Source of the DNA: CAZIRO01 sp964541595
GTDB taxonomy: Bacteria > Acidobacteriota > HRBIN11
Length of the DNA: 33,166 nt
Direction: 5' to 3'
Assembly: GCA_964541595.1 (NCBI GenBank)
Contig: CAZIRO010000009.1
Span: forward strand, 1 to 33,166
The notes beneath the pieces are model-generated. The model saw nothing but the letters and a program-made list of their open reading frames with translations. It made no database searches and had not been told where the DNA came from. Positions within the stretch are counted from its first letter, which is position 1. Every line of letters starts with the position of its first letter. A program made the translations under genes and the position numbers. This document shows positions 15,444-22,678 of the stretch, one piece after another.

Positions 15444-16841
15444 TCAGCCGCCCTTTTCCAGGTATTTTTCCATCTTGTAATAGAGCGTACGCAAACTGAT
15501 CCCGAGCAGTTCCGCAGCGCGGCGTTTGTTGCCGCCCGCCCGATCCAGCGCTTCCAGAAGCAGCGCCCGCTCCACAGCGGCCAGGATGTGCCGGGCACGA
15601 TCGGTGAAGTTTCCGGTATCCGCATCATCGGTCGAAACGCGCAGCACACATTGACGCACCGGATCGGGGAGGTGTTCCGGTCCGATCCACCGATCGGCGA
15701 GGACCACACACCGCTCGACCACGTTGCGCAACTCGCGGACGTTGCCCGGCCATGAATATCGCATCAATGCGGCCATCGCTTCCGGTCGAAACCCCCGGAC
15801 GTTCCGCCCGTACTTTTCGTTCAGCCGTTGCAGGAAATACTCGGCGAGGAGGGGAATGTCTTCCACACGGTCCTGGAGTGGAGGGATTTCGATGTGAAAT
15901 ACGTTCAGCCGGAAAAAGAGGTCCTCGCGAAACTGACCCGCGCGGACCATAGCATACAGATCCCGATTGGATGCGGCAAGGATACGCACGTCCAGATGGA
16001 TCGGCCGTGTCGCGCCGAGGCGGTAAATGATGTGTTCTTCGAGGAACTGCAGCAGTTTCATCTGGCCTTCCGGGGGCAGGTTGCCGATCTCGTCCAGCAG
16101 GAGAGTACCACCGGCCGCCAGTTCAAATCGTCCCTGTTTTTGCTGCGTGGCACCGGTGAACGCACCTTTTTCGTGTCCGAACAGTTCGCTCTCCAGTAAC
16201 GGTGTGGGCAGCGTACCGCAGTCGACCACGACGAACGGGGCATCCCGACGGGGACTCAATCGGTGGATGACTTCCGCGACCCGCCGTTTGCCCGTACCGC
16301 TCTGCCCGGTGATCAGCACCGGAGAATCCACTCCGGCGATTCGTACGATCCACTGAAACAGCCGTCGCATGGCCGCCGATCGACCGAGCAGTCCCAATTG
16401 CTGTACGACCTGTTCGTCCGCAACGGGTGGGATCTCGTCAACGGTCGAAGGCAGTGTCGATCGAATCCGCGCGGATTCCAGCAGGTGTCGGATGCGGTCC
16501 AGGAACCGATCGACGTCGATGGGTTTCGTCAGGTAGTCTTCGGCTCCCTGTTGCATGGCCTGCACGGCGATCTGTGAGTCATCGAATGCGGTCAGCATCA
16601 CCACACGCGTGGTGGGATCGAACTGGCGCACGGCACGTAACACTTCCAGTCCGTGCATATCCGGCAGACGCACATCGAGGATGATCAGGCGTGGACAGGT
16701 TCGACGTGCGAGGGCGATCGCTTCACGACCGGACCCGGCTTCGAGACATTCCAGATCCGGAAGTGCCTCCAGGCAGCGCCGCAGGATCTCTCGAATTTCC
16801 GGTTCATCATCCACGATGAGTACCCGGCAGGGCGCTTCCAT
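15444..16841 (-). CDS. sigma-54-dependent response regulator (NtrC family)
   Basis: A 465-residue transcription activator. The receiver domain (about 5-120) has Asp11/Asp12, phosphoacceptor Asp56 in LIILDVRLPD, and the TKP lysine. The AAA+ domain has Walker A GQSGTGK, the sigma-54-contacting loop GAFTGA, LLLDEIG and the SWPGNVRELRN motif. A Fis-type helix-turn-helix (NKRRAAELLGISLRTLYYKM) ends the protein. It should activate sigma-54 promoters after phosphorylation. I chose ATG 16841 because GGAG lies 9 nt upstream; ATG 16856 is an alternative. No histidine kinase is adjacent; the kinase at 24832 is of another type. It is transcribed divergently from mogA across repeat copy 4. Confidence 0.93.
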   Translation of the reverse strand: MEAPCRVLIVDDEPEIREILRRCLEALPDLECLEAGSGREAIALARRTCPRLIILDVRLPDMHGLEVLRAVRQFDPTTRVVMLTAFDDSQIAVQAMQQGAEDYLTKPIDVDRFLDRIRHLLESARIRSTLPSTVDEIPPVADEQVVQQLGLLGRSAAMRRLFQWIVRIAGVDSPVLITGQSGTGKRRVAEVIHRLSPRRDAPFVVVDCGTLPTPLLESELFGHEKGAFTGATQQKQGRFELAAGGTLLLDEIGNLPPEGQMKLLQFLEEHIIYRLGATRPIHLDVRILAASNRDLYAMVRAGQFREDLFFRLNVFHIEIPPLQDRVEDIPLLAEYFLQRLNEKYGRNVRGFRPEAMAALMRYSWPGNVRELRNVVERCVVLADRWIGPEHLPDPVRQCVLRVSTDDADTGNFTDRARHILAAVERALLLEALDRAGGNKRRAAELLGISLRTLYYKMEKYLEKGG

Positions 16842-16912
16842 ATGCGGACGCTCCATCGAAGCGAAGTGCCGTTTCCGGTGCAACCGGTCCGATTTTCCTT
16901 TGAACCCCCTTC

Positions 16913-16941
16913 ATTATGATTCAGACCGGTGGGGAAGTCTA
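16913..16941 (-). promoter_or_regulatory. weak promoter candidate for the sigma-54 regulator
   Basis: On the minus strand CATAAT (16913-16918) is 17 bp from TAGACT (16936-16941). The -10 is good and the -35 poor. The leader to ATG 16841 would be about 65 nt. Confidence 0.3.
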
Positions 16942-16953
16942 CGGTCAGGGGGC

Positions 16954-17045
16954 GGGTATCAGGTGTCAGGTATCAGGTCCCGGGTGTCCGGTATCCGCAC
17001 ATCCTGGTTGACGGGTTATCGCGGGGTCCATTGGGACACCGTTCT
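16954..17045 (+). mobile_element. MITE-like repeat element, copy 4 (type B, ends lost)
   Basis: It contains the heptamer core (CAGGTGTCAGGTATCAGG) and the type-B block TTGACGGGTTATCGCGGGGT through CCATTGGGACAC, but lacks both terminal inverted repeats. It is therefore a decayed copy between the divergent regulator and mogA genes. Confidence 0.65.
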
Positions 17046-17080
17046 CGGGGAATCCGAATGGCGCGGTGCCCGTGCAGCAC

Positions 17081-17086
17081 TATAAT
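17081..17086 (+). promoter_or_regulatory. -10 box of the mogA-CDF operon
   Basis: A perfect TATAAT lies 30 bp before the mogA start. TGGCGC (17059-17064), 16 bp upstream, is a possible -35, similar to the TTGCGC seen at 4464. Confidence 0.45.
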
Positions 17087-17110
17087 AAAACAAAATATGG
17101 AGGGGTCGGA

Positions 17111-17614
17111 ATGACGACTGACGTCTGGTCCGGAATCCGGGCGGGTGTACTGACCTGCAGCGATAGTTGTGCGTATCGCGGTCTGCCGGACGTATCCGGC
17201 CGGTGGCTGGTGCAGACCCTGGAGGCACTGGGTTGCGCGGAGGTCCGGTACGCGGTGGTTCCGGACGAGTTCGACCGGATTCGGGAGACCCTGGACACCT
17301 GGAGTCGGGACTGTCATTTCGTGGCCACTGTTGGGGGTACCGGGTTTGCTCCGCGGGATGTCACGCCGGAAGCCACGCGTGCGGTGATCGAACGCGAGGC
17401 ACCGAATCTGGTCGAATACCTTCGACTGCGTACGGGATCGGCGGATCCAAAAGCATACCTATCCCGGGCGGTGGCCGGCGTACGGGGTCGCTGTCTGATC
17501 GTGAACTTCCCGGGAAACCCCCGGGCGGTGGAAGCGTACTGGACGGCACTGACCCCCCTGCTGGACCATATTGTGCACCTTTTGCTGGGTCATCCGATCC
17601 ATGCGAGGTCGTGA
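17111..17614 (+). CDS. mogA: molybdopterin adenylyltransferase (MogA/MoaB family)
   Basis: A 167-residue MoCF-domain protein, by family adenylylating molybdopterin before metal insertion. It shows GVLTCSDSCAYRGLPDVSG at the N-terminus, VGGTGFAPRDVTPEAT (the nucleotide-binding signature) and NFPGNPRAVEAYW near the C-terminus. The start is ATG 17111 with GGAGG at 17099-17103; a longer upstream reading has no such site. The gene ends 3 bp before the cation exporter start. MoaB and MogA cannot be separated with certainty from sequence alone. Confidence 0.9.
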   Translation: MTTDVWSGIRAGVLTCSDSCAYRGLPDVSGRWLVQTLEALGCAEVRYAVVPDEFDRIRETLDTWSRDCHFVATVGGTGFAPRDVTPEATRAVIEREAPNLVEYLRLRTGSADPKAYLSRAVAGVRGRCLIVNFPGNPRAVEAYWTALTPLLDHIVHLLLGHPIHARS

Positions 17615-17617
17615 ACC

Positions 17618-18562
17618 ATGGCATCTGTCGATATGTCCCAGCACCCCCGATTGACGGATTTGCAACGCCAGATGGAAGACTGGGCGCCTACCCTGGATCG
17701 ACAACGCGGGCGAAAAGCGCTGCTCGTGGTCCTCGTGCTGACCGGAAGTACATTCTTTGCGGAACTCATCGGCGGGATCGTCAGCCACAGCCTGGCGCTC
17801 ATCGCGGACGCCATGCATATGTTGACCGATATCAGTGCGTTGAGCCTCAGTATGCTGGCCATCTGGCTGGTGGACCGTCCGGCCACCACACGCCGTACGT
17901 TCGGATACTACCGTGCCGAGATCATCGCAGCACTGTTTAACGGAAGTCTGTTGGGTGTCGTGGCCGGCGGTATTATCTGGAAAGCGTGGGAACGCTTACA
18001 GCAGCCGGTGTATATTCGGGCGAATATGATGCTCATCATCGCGCTGATCGGACTGGGGGTCAATCTGATCGGTGCGTTCATACTGTACAGACATCGTACG
18101 AGGAATCTGAATTTACGCAGTGCGTTTTTTCACGTTCTTGCGGATGGACTGGGATCGCTCTCCGCAGTCGTTGCGGCCGTGCTCATCGTGTGGTGGCGCT
18201 GGTTCTGGGTGGACGCTGTCGTGAGTCTGCTGGTCAGCGGTTTGATCATTTCCAGCGCCTGGCACATCATTCGGGACGCCGTTCATATTCTCATGGAAGG
18301 TACGCCCATGCATATCGATCTCAACGAGGTGCGTGCGGCACTGCTGCGTATTCCCGGTGTCCAGGACGTCCATGATCTCCACGTCTGGACGGTGACCAGT
18401 GGGGTCGAGGCCATGAGTGGCCACGCGGTGGTGCAGGACCTCCACGATACGCACCGGATTCTGATGGAAGCCCGTTCAGTCCTCGCCGAACGGTTTAACA
18501 TTCATCACGTGACCCTCCAGCTGGAGTGTTGTGATTTCCGACCCACGGAACCGGAAATTTGA
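17618..18562 (+). CDS. cation diffusion facilitator (CDF) metal exporter
   Basis: A 314-residue inner-membrane transporter, by family exchanging Zn2+ (or Co2+/Cd2+/Fe2+) for protons. Six predicted membrane helices span about residues 33-225. The metal-site motifs are His67-MLT-Asp71 in helix 2 and His172-VLA-Asp176 in helix 5, the HD-HD pattern of the Zn-type CDF group. The C-terminal 85 residues (DLNEVRAALLRIPGVQDVHDLHVWTV) are the cytoplasmic ferredoxin-like domain. It starts 3 bp after mogA and is probably co-transcribed, though no functional link to Moco is obvious. Confidence 0.93.
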   Translation: MASVDMSQHPRLTDLQRQMEDWAPTLDRQRGRKALLVVLVLTGSTFFAELIGGIVSHSLALIADAMHMLTDISALSLSMLAIWLVDRPATTRRTFGYYRAEIIAALFNGSLLGVVAGGIIWKAWERLQQPVYIRANMMLIIALIGLGVNLIGAFILYRHRTRNLNLRSAFFHVLADGLGSLSAVVAAVLIVWWRWFWVDAVVSLLVSGLIISSAWHIIRDAVHILMEGTPMHIDLNEVRAALLRIPGVQDVHDLHVWTVTSGVEAMSGHAVVQDLHDTHRILMEARSVLAERFNIHHVTLQLECCDFRPTEPEI

Positions 18563-18695
18563 ATGTAATAGCGGGCAGACTCCCGGAAGGCTCACTTCCC
18601 GGATGCAGTCACGCGTACAGGAAAAGCGATCATCCCCACGGCGCGCGGGAATGTCCACAACACTGCTGTGTCTGCAATCTTTCTGCCCGAGTATT
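18563..18695. other. convergent intergenic gap
   Basis: This is the gap between the CDF stop and the precursor-peptide stop. CCCGGAAGGCTCACTTCCCGG (18584-18604) can form a bulged hairpin but has no T-run. I see no gene or repeat element. Confidence 0.4.
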
Positions 18696-18878
18696 TCAGG
18701 AACCCGCACTGAAACAGCTGGTACCGGGGACAATGACACAGGCTGAACCATTCGGACCGGTTACGCTTGGTGATTTACAAAACCCCAGTACGGCCTCTTC
18801 CGGACGTAACAGTACAACGGTGATCTGTGGGGGAGTGTATACTTTTTTCTCGGATACCTGTACCGCGTCTCGATTCAT
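18696..18878 (-). CDS. candidate RiPP precursor peptide
   Basis: A 60-residue peptide starting at ATG 18878, which overlaps the stop of the radical SAM gene (ATGA) and has GAGGAGG 7 nt upstream. The first half looks like a leader: charged, then KKVYTPPQITVVLLRPEEAV. The second half is a small-residue-rich core with three cysteines (Cys34, Cys47, Cys55), several Ser/Thr/Gly/Pro, and the ending SCFSAGS. This leader/core division and the coupling to a SPASM-type enzyme fit a ribosomally made peptide whose Cys residues would be crosslinked (sactipeptide or ranthipeptide-like). The modification type is inference. A purely structural small protein is the alternative. No protease or exporter gene lies next to it. 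Confidence 0.7.
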   Translation of the reverse strand: MNRDAVQVSEKKVYTPPQITVVLLRPEEAVLGFCKSPSVTGPNGSACVIVPGTSCFSAGS

Positions 18879-20251
18879 TCACGGTCCTCCTCACAATACC
18901 CCTTTTCATTCCCCTTCCAATCAGGCGTATTGCGCACGGGGATTACGGGGATCAACGCATCCGGACCTGCGGGATCGATCGGGACGCCAGCACTGCACGT
19001 GCTGCATCCTGCACCGCACCCGGAGGGTGACCCCGTTTGCAGTGCCCATACAGAAGGACGTTCTGTCAGGTACTCCCCGCGCGCCACACGTTCCCGCAAA
19101 CGTCGCACCTCCTCAAGAATCTCTTCATACCGGTCCCCACCGGGGCAGTACGCACAGGCACCGTGTTCGGGGACATCGATTTCCAGAGCGTATGCACGCA
19201 GGTGTGCAATGTGACAGAAATAGTCCACCGGTTTTTCCGGATCACCGTGTTCCAGTTCGCTCGTCGCCGGGCATGTCACACACATGGGGCGAATGCCACA
19301 GCGTGTGCATTTGGTGGGACGTGTGATCGTACGGGCTCGAATCTGACCGAAAAACCGTTCCCATCCTTCACGAAAACTGCCCCGCCGCAGATCGTACGTA
19401 TCCCGATGGGAAAGCACGCAGATACTCAGTCGACCATACGGGTCAATGGCGAATGCCGTGACGCCTCCACCGCATAGATACAGAGGACTCCGCTGCATGA
19501 CCGGGGCCGCGGGTTTCTGGACACGTTGTAGCAAATCGACCCACTCCTGACATCGTTTCGGATCCCGTAAATCGAGTTCCACGACTTCCTCCGGTGACAG
19601 TCGTGTCGCCAGGGGGCTATGGGAACAGTCAATGCGGGCGTTGATGTGTGGATCAAACTTGAACGGCACACCCAGATCCTCTGCAATGCGTTGCATGGCA
19701 TACACTTCATGCCGATTAAGTGTTACAGCGACCGTTTTGAGTTTGAGCGGTAACTGTCGTTCGAGTAACAGATGGATGGCGCGCATCACCCGGTCGTATG
19801 CGTCCGGTCGGCGGGTCAGTCGCGCATAGGTTTCGCGTGTAGCCCCGTACAGGGAAATTTCAATGGAAAAGGGACGCCATTCTGCCAGCGTGTTGGCTAC
19901 CCGTTCGTTAATGAGCAGACCATTGGTGAACAGGGTGATCAGAAATCCCTTCTGCTTTGCGTACCGGTAAATGTCAAAAAAGTCTTTACGTGCGAAGATC
20001 TCACCTCCGGTGTAGGTCAGCCAGAAACAGCCCGCTTCGGCAATTTCATCCAGAATGCGATGATGTTCTTCTACTGTAAGCTCCTGCGCGCGTGCGACCG
20101 CGTCTCCCATCGGCAAGTTATTGTAACAGTGTAAACATGCCAGGGGACATCGATACGTCACCTCGATCATGCCGCTCAGAGGAATGCGGTGACCACGCAG
20201 GCGGCTGTGCAAATGGAGGCTGAATTCACCATATGTGGATGTCTGAAGCAT
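18875..20251 (-). CDS. radical SAM/SPASM peptide maturase
   Basis: A 458-residue enzyme. The SAM-cluster motif is CPLACLHC (Cys35, Cys39, Cys42), followed by TYTGGEIFARKDFFDI and ISLYGATRETY. The SPASM part has CGGG, AIDPYGRLSICVLS and CTRCGIRPMCVTCPATSE...YFC, enough cysteines for two auxiliary clusters. An unusual C-terminal extension follows: ACAYCPGGD, a helical stretch, then a second Cys-rich stretch GCGAGCSTCSAG (about 411-422). The start ATG 20251 has GGGAGG 5 nt upstream; the longer reading frame runs into repeat copy 5. It overlaps the 60-residue Cys peptide gene, its likely substrate. No PqqD/RRE domain was recognised here or nearby. Confidence 0.88.
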   Translation of the reverse strand: MLQTSTYGEFSLHLHSRLRGHRIPLSGMIEVTYRCPLACLHCYNNLPMGDAVARAQELTVEEHHRILDEIAEAGCFWLTYTGGEIFARKDFFDIYRYAKQKGFLITLFTNGLLINERVANTLAEWRPFSIEISLYGATRETYARLTRRPDAYDRVMRAIHLLLERQLPLKLKTVAVTLNRHEVYAMQRIAEDLGVPFKFDPHINARIDCSHSPLATRLSPEEVVELDLRDPKRCQEWVDLLQRVQKPAAPVMQRSPLYLCGGGVTAFAIDPYGRLSICVLSHRDTYDLRRGSFREGWERFFGQIRARTITRPTKCTRCGIRPMCVTCPATSELEHGDPEKPVDYFCHIAHLRAYALEIDVPEHGACAYCPGGDRYEEILEEVRRLRERVARGEYLTERPSVWALQTGSPSGCGAGCSTCSAGVPIDPAGPDALIPVIPVRNTPDWKGNEKGYCEEDRE

Positions 20252-20312
20252 ACGGGCCTCCCGTAGCATACGCTGAAAACCGGGGGGCGGTAAACACAGG
20301 AGTTCGAACCAT

Positions 20313-20341
20313 ACTTTAGAGAAAACTCGAGGGTATTGCAA
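20313..20341 (-). promoter_or_regulatory. promoter of the radical SAM/peptide operon
   Basis: On the minus strand TTGCAA (20336-20341) and TAAAGT (20313-20318) are separated by exactly 17 bp, about 60 bp upstream of ATG 20251. The -35 edge is 11 bp from the end of repeat copy 5. Confidence 0.5.
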
Positions 20342-20352
20342 TTGTCCGGGAT

Positions 20353-20719
20353 TTGGGATCGGGACAGGCAATGGGACATGCGCACCACCGGATCCACCGG
20401 TGTGCCGATAGCCACCGGCCTCAGGTGTCGGGTCTCAGGTCTCCGGTCCCAGGTGTCAGGTATCCGGGACGGGATACGGAAGACAGAGGACGGGACATCG
20501 CATGGCCGAATGGGCACTCACGGTGTCCCATGGCGTGTCCCAGTGGACCCCGCGATAACCCGTCATCCAGGGTGCGCGGACACCGGACACCCGACACCTG
20601 GGACCGGAGACCTGAGACCCGAGACCCGACACCCGAGACCGGATCCCGGTGTCGACCGGACCATTCGCATACCTGTGGACCCGGCGCATCCCCTGTTCCA
20701 TTTCCCGTCCCGATCTCAG
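20353..20719. mobile_element. MITE-like repeat elements, copy 5: type A and type B joined in inverted orientation
   Basis: 20353 to about 20533 is a type-A element in plus orientation (CAGGTGTCGGGTCTCAGG core). About 20533-20719 is a type-B element in minus orientation (GACACCTGGGACC-type core, type-B block reversed at 20547-20569). The joint GTGTCCCATGGCGTGTCCCA lies inside what would be the terminal repeats of both. Outer ends TTGGGATCGGGACAGG and CCCGTCCCGATCTCAG are intact. No flanking direct repeat is visible. The right end supplies the stop codon of the remnant at 20716-20942. Confidence 0.75.
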
Positions 20720-20942
20720 TGTGTGCAGACCACGAGTCTCACGTCGTTGAACGTCAGCATGCCCGGCGGAGGACTCGTCTGCCGCCGCGCCAGTAAATGC
20801 GCACTGACTTGAAACGGAGAGTGCTGGTCGTCGCCCCATCGAGTCTGATGTTGATCACGTAACGCCAGTTTTTCAGGGTACTCGGGTTCAGATGGCGGAC
20901 CGTATGGTCCGCCGCGAGGTACCGATATCATTCAATCATCGT
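20716..20942 (-). pseudogene. frameshifted C-terminal remnant of a surface-type protein
   Basis: On the minus strand the frame from about 20942 reads YLAADHTVRHLNPSTLKNWR, VINIRLDGATTSTLRF and KSVRIYW, clearly protein-like. It breaks near 20780, and a neighbouring frame continues PPPGMLTFNDVRLVVCTH to the stop at 20716. One base removed from the GGCGCGGCGGCAG run (about 20783-20795) would join the two. No start codon or ribosome-binding site is present, and a stop lies just upstream. The final TGA is formed by the end of repeat copy 5, so the gene was truncated there. It may be the broken end of a protein related to the adjacent lipoprotein. Confidence 0.5.
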
Positions 20943-20984
20943 ACGCGCGGGAGAATTATTGCGTGTGAGAAAGCGGGTCATGCA

Positions 20985-22235
20985 TCAATGCAGGGCCTGT
21001 ACCGCATCGATATCTGCGCCCGGCGTCGCCGGATTGACGTTCCAGTCGCCACAGTGGGTCGAGCCGAAGTGCGTATACCGTTGCCGGTCGATGACCCGGA
21101 TGAACCGTACGGGAGTCACCCCCGCGACGGCCAGATCGAATTCACAGAATCCGATAAATGAGGACAACGTCCCGCAGAACTGCCACCCCAGGGAGATCCA
21201 GGGTCCCTTCTTGAACTGACTCACCTGGACTTCCACACCCTCATTGGCGACGACCTGATATACACGAATGTCCATCCCCGCCCGATCGTGTGCACACCGA
21301 CCGAGTTCGACCGTAATGGACCCGTCAATCCCCAGAGATACAATACCGGTAAAATCGTCCGGTCCGAACTGTCGTGCATTGGGGGGACCCAGGGCCTCGT
21401 TCGGATCCGTATAGTGACTGGTTTCCGTACAGCGCAGGTCGGCGTCGGTGATCCGCACGCCGTATGTACTCTGATTCCAGGTACTGCACGGAGGAATGGC
21501 CGTAAACCGGTGCACGACCATTTCGCTGATCGTTGCGGACGTATCCGTCAGCGCGACGGCAAATGCGCCCGCGTACCACACACCCTGCGTCAACAGGACT
21601 CCCGTGGGCCGAAAATCGACTGAATCACCGTTCCGGACGGGTACCCACCATTCACTGTCGATCGTTTGAAACGCCGGATGCGTGCTCAGACGAATACCGA
21701 ACGCGCGCTGTCCGGTGGGAAAATCCTCTCCGAACGCGAGTACGAAATGGAGCAGATCGGCGGGGACTTCATCGTCATCGTCCGGCGCAAACGTCGTCAG
21801 TTCCTGTGCGGCCGGGAGCACCCGCGTTTCCACGGCACCGGTGAGTGCCCAGGTCGGTTCATCCTGAGGTCGATCCACCCAGAATACCTGCCAGTAGAAC
21901 GGGGTATCGCGCGGTACCCGCTCGGCCGGCATATGGAACACCGCAGTATCCGTGGTAGAAGTCACCGGGACACTTTCCCGGTAAATCTCGTTCTGCATAT
22001 CGCGCGTGCGGCTGACCCGCAACAGCAGGGCAAATCCGTTTTTCCGTTGCGGACCCGGTGGGGGCAGAACGACCGAGATACGCAGATCACCGGACGTTCC
22101 CCAGCCGATCCGATACGCCATACCCAGCGCACCGGCCGGCGGCGTGGGTAAGGTGGGACCGGAGGTGGTCCGGCATCCGCTGTACATCAGGAGGAACCCG
22201 ATCACAAACCATCGACCCAGCCGACGGACGTTCAT
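20985..22235 (-). CDS. surface lipoprotein, Ig-like plus C-terminal jellyroll-like domain
   Basis: A 416-residue protein starting at ATG 22235 with GGAGG 8 nt upstream. The signal helix WFVIGFLLMYSGC ends in a lipobox Cys, so it should be lipid-anchored. The middle part (about 45-260) resembles fibronectin/Ig-like beta domains (TPFYWQVFWVD, GVWYAGAFAVALTD). The C-terminal about 140 residues (EALGPPNARQF, SLGIDGSITVELG, DIRVYQVVANEGVEVQVS, RFIRVIDRQ, ADIDAVQAL) resemble a beta-sandwich found in many secreted bacterial proteins, including PEP-CTERM types. I recognise no enzyme motif. It has an acidic linker, APDDDDEVPADL. A decayed gene remnant follows downstream. Confidence 0.7.
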   Translation of the reverse strand: MNVRRLGRWFVIGFLLMYSGCRTTSGPTLPTPPAGALGMAYRIGWGTSGDLRISVVLPPPGPQRKNGFALLLRVSRTRDMQNEIYRESVPVTSTTDTAVFHMPAERVPRDTPFYWQVFWVDRPQDEPTWALTGAVETRVLPAAQELTTFAPDDDDEVPADLLHFVLAFGEDFPTGQRAFGIRLSTHPAFQTIDSEWWVPVRNGDSVDFRPTGVLLTQGVWYAGAFAVALTDTSATISEMVVHRFTAIPPCSTWNQSTYGVRITDADLRCTETSHYTDPNEALGPPNARQFGPDDFTGIVSLGIDGSITVELGRCAHDRAGMDIRVYQVVANEGVEVQVSQFKKGPWISLGWQFCGTLSSFIGFCEFDLAVAGVTPVRFIRVIDRQRYTHFGSTHCGDWNVNPATPGADIDAVQALH

Positions 22236-22275
22236 GCGCGTTGCCTCCGCGAGGGTGACGTCAAATCGGGGCACC

Positions 22276-22305
22276 ATTTTAGTCGATTTGCCGGGGGGTT
22301 GTACA
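22276..22305 (-). promoter_or_regulatory. possible promoter of the surface lipoprotein gene
   Basis: On the minus strand TAAAAT (22276-22281) lies 18 bp from TGTACA (22300-22305), giving a leader of about 35 nt to ATG 22235. A fragment of the heptamer repeat begins immediately beyond the -35. Confidence 0.35.
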
Positions 22306-22308
22306 GAA

Positions 22309-22350
22309 TTTCAGGTGTCGGGTCCCGGGTCGCAGGTGTCAGGTCGCAGG
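22309..22350 (+). repeat. solo fragment of the NGGTNTC heptamer core
   Basis: TTTCAGGTGTCGGGTCCCGG followed by GTCGCAGGTGTCAGG is heptamer-core sequence without terminal inverted repeats. The region 22351-22430 that follows has no gene; AATCGGGAC at 22383-22391 may be a relic of an element end. Confidence 0.55.
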
Positions 22351-22433
22351 GAATTGCCTGTGGGATACATATAGCGCAGTCGAATCGGGACGAACGCTGT
22401 TCCACTCCCCATCCCCGATTTCGGTTCCGGGAG

Positions 22434-22462
22434 GTGCAGGTCGGCGTTGCAGGCGGTATAAT
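22434..22462 (+). promoter_or_regulatory. promoter upstream of enoyl-CoA hydratase, before repeat copy 6
   Basis: A perfect TATAAT (22457-22462) lies 17 bp from GTGCAG (22434-22439), a weak -35. Transcription would start in the first direct repeat of copy 6, so the element would be part of the 5' leader. Confidence 0.45.
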
Positions 22463-22471
22463 GGAAATTCC

Positions 22472-22641
22472 TGAGATCGGGACAGGCAATGAGACAGGAG
22501 ACGCCACCGGGTCCACGGATGGTCCGGTCGATACCGGGGTCCGGTCTCAGGTCCCGGGTGTCAGGTGTCAGCGTATCCAGTACGACCGTATATCGTGCGG
22601 TCCATCGGGACACAGCGTGTCCCATTGCCTATCCCGATCCC
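22472..22641 (+). mobile_element. MITE-like repeat element, copy 6 (type B), with 9-bp direct repeats
   Basis: The ends TGAGATCGGGACAGGCAATG and CATTGCCTATCCCGATCCC are inverted repeats; the core is GGTCTCAGGTCCCGGGTGTC. The direct repeat GGAAATTCC flanks it at 22463-22471 and 22642-22650. It lies between the TATAAT at 22457 and the ribosome-binding site at 22666. The type-B block is diverged (ACGACCGTATATCGTGCGGT). Confidence 0.75.
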
Positions 22642-22678
22642 GGAAATTCCGGTGACGATTCTTCAGGGAGGTCGCATT

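Noticed and set aside
16954..17110. Moco riboswitch before mogA
   Set aside because: The leader is filled by repeat copy 4 and a TATAAT box; no conserved Moco aptamer segment is recognisable.
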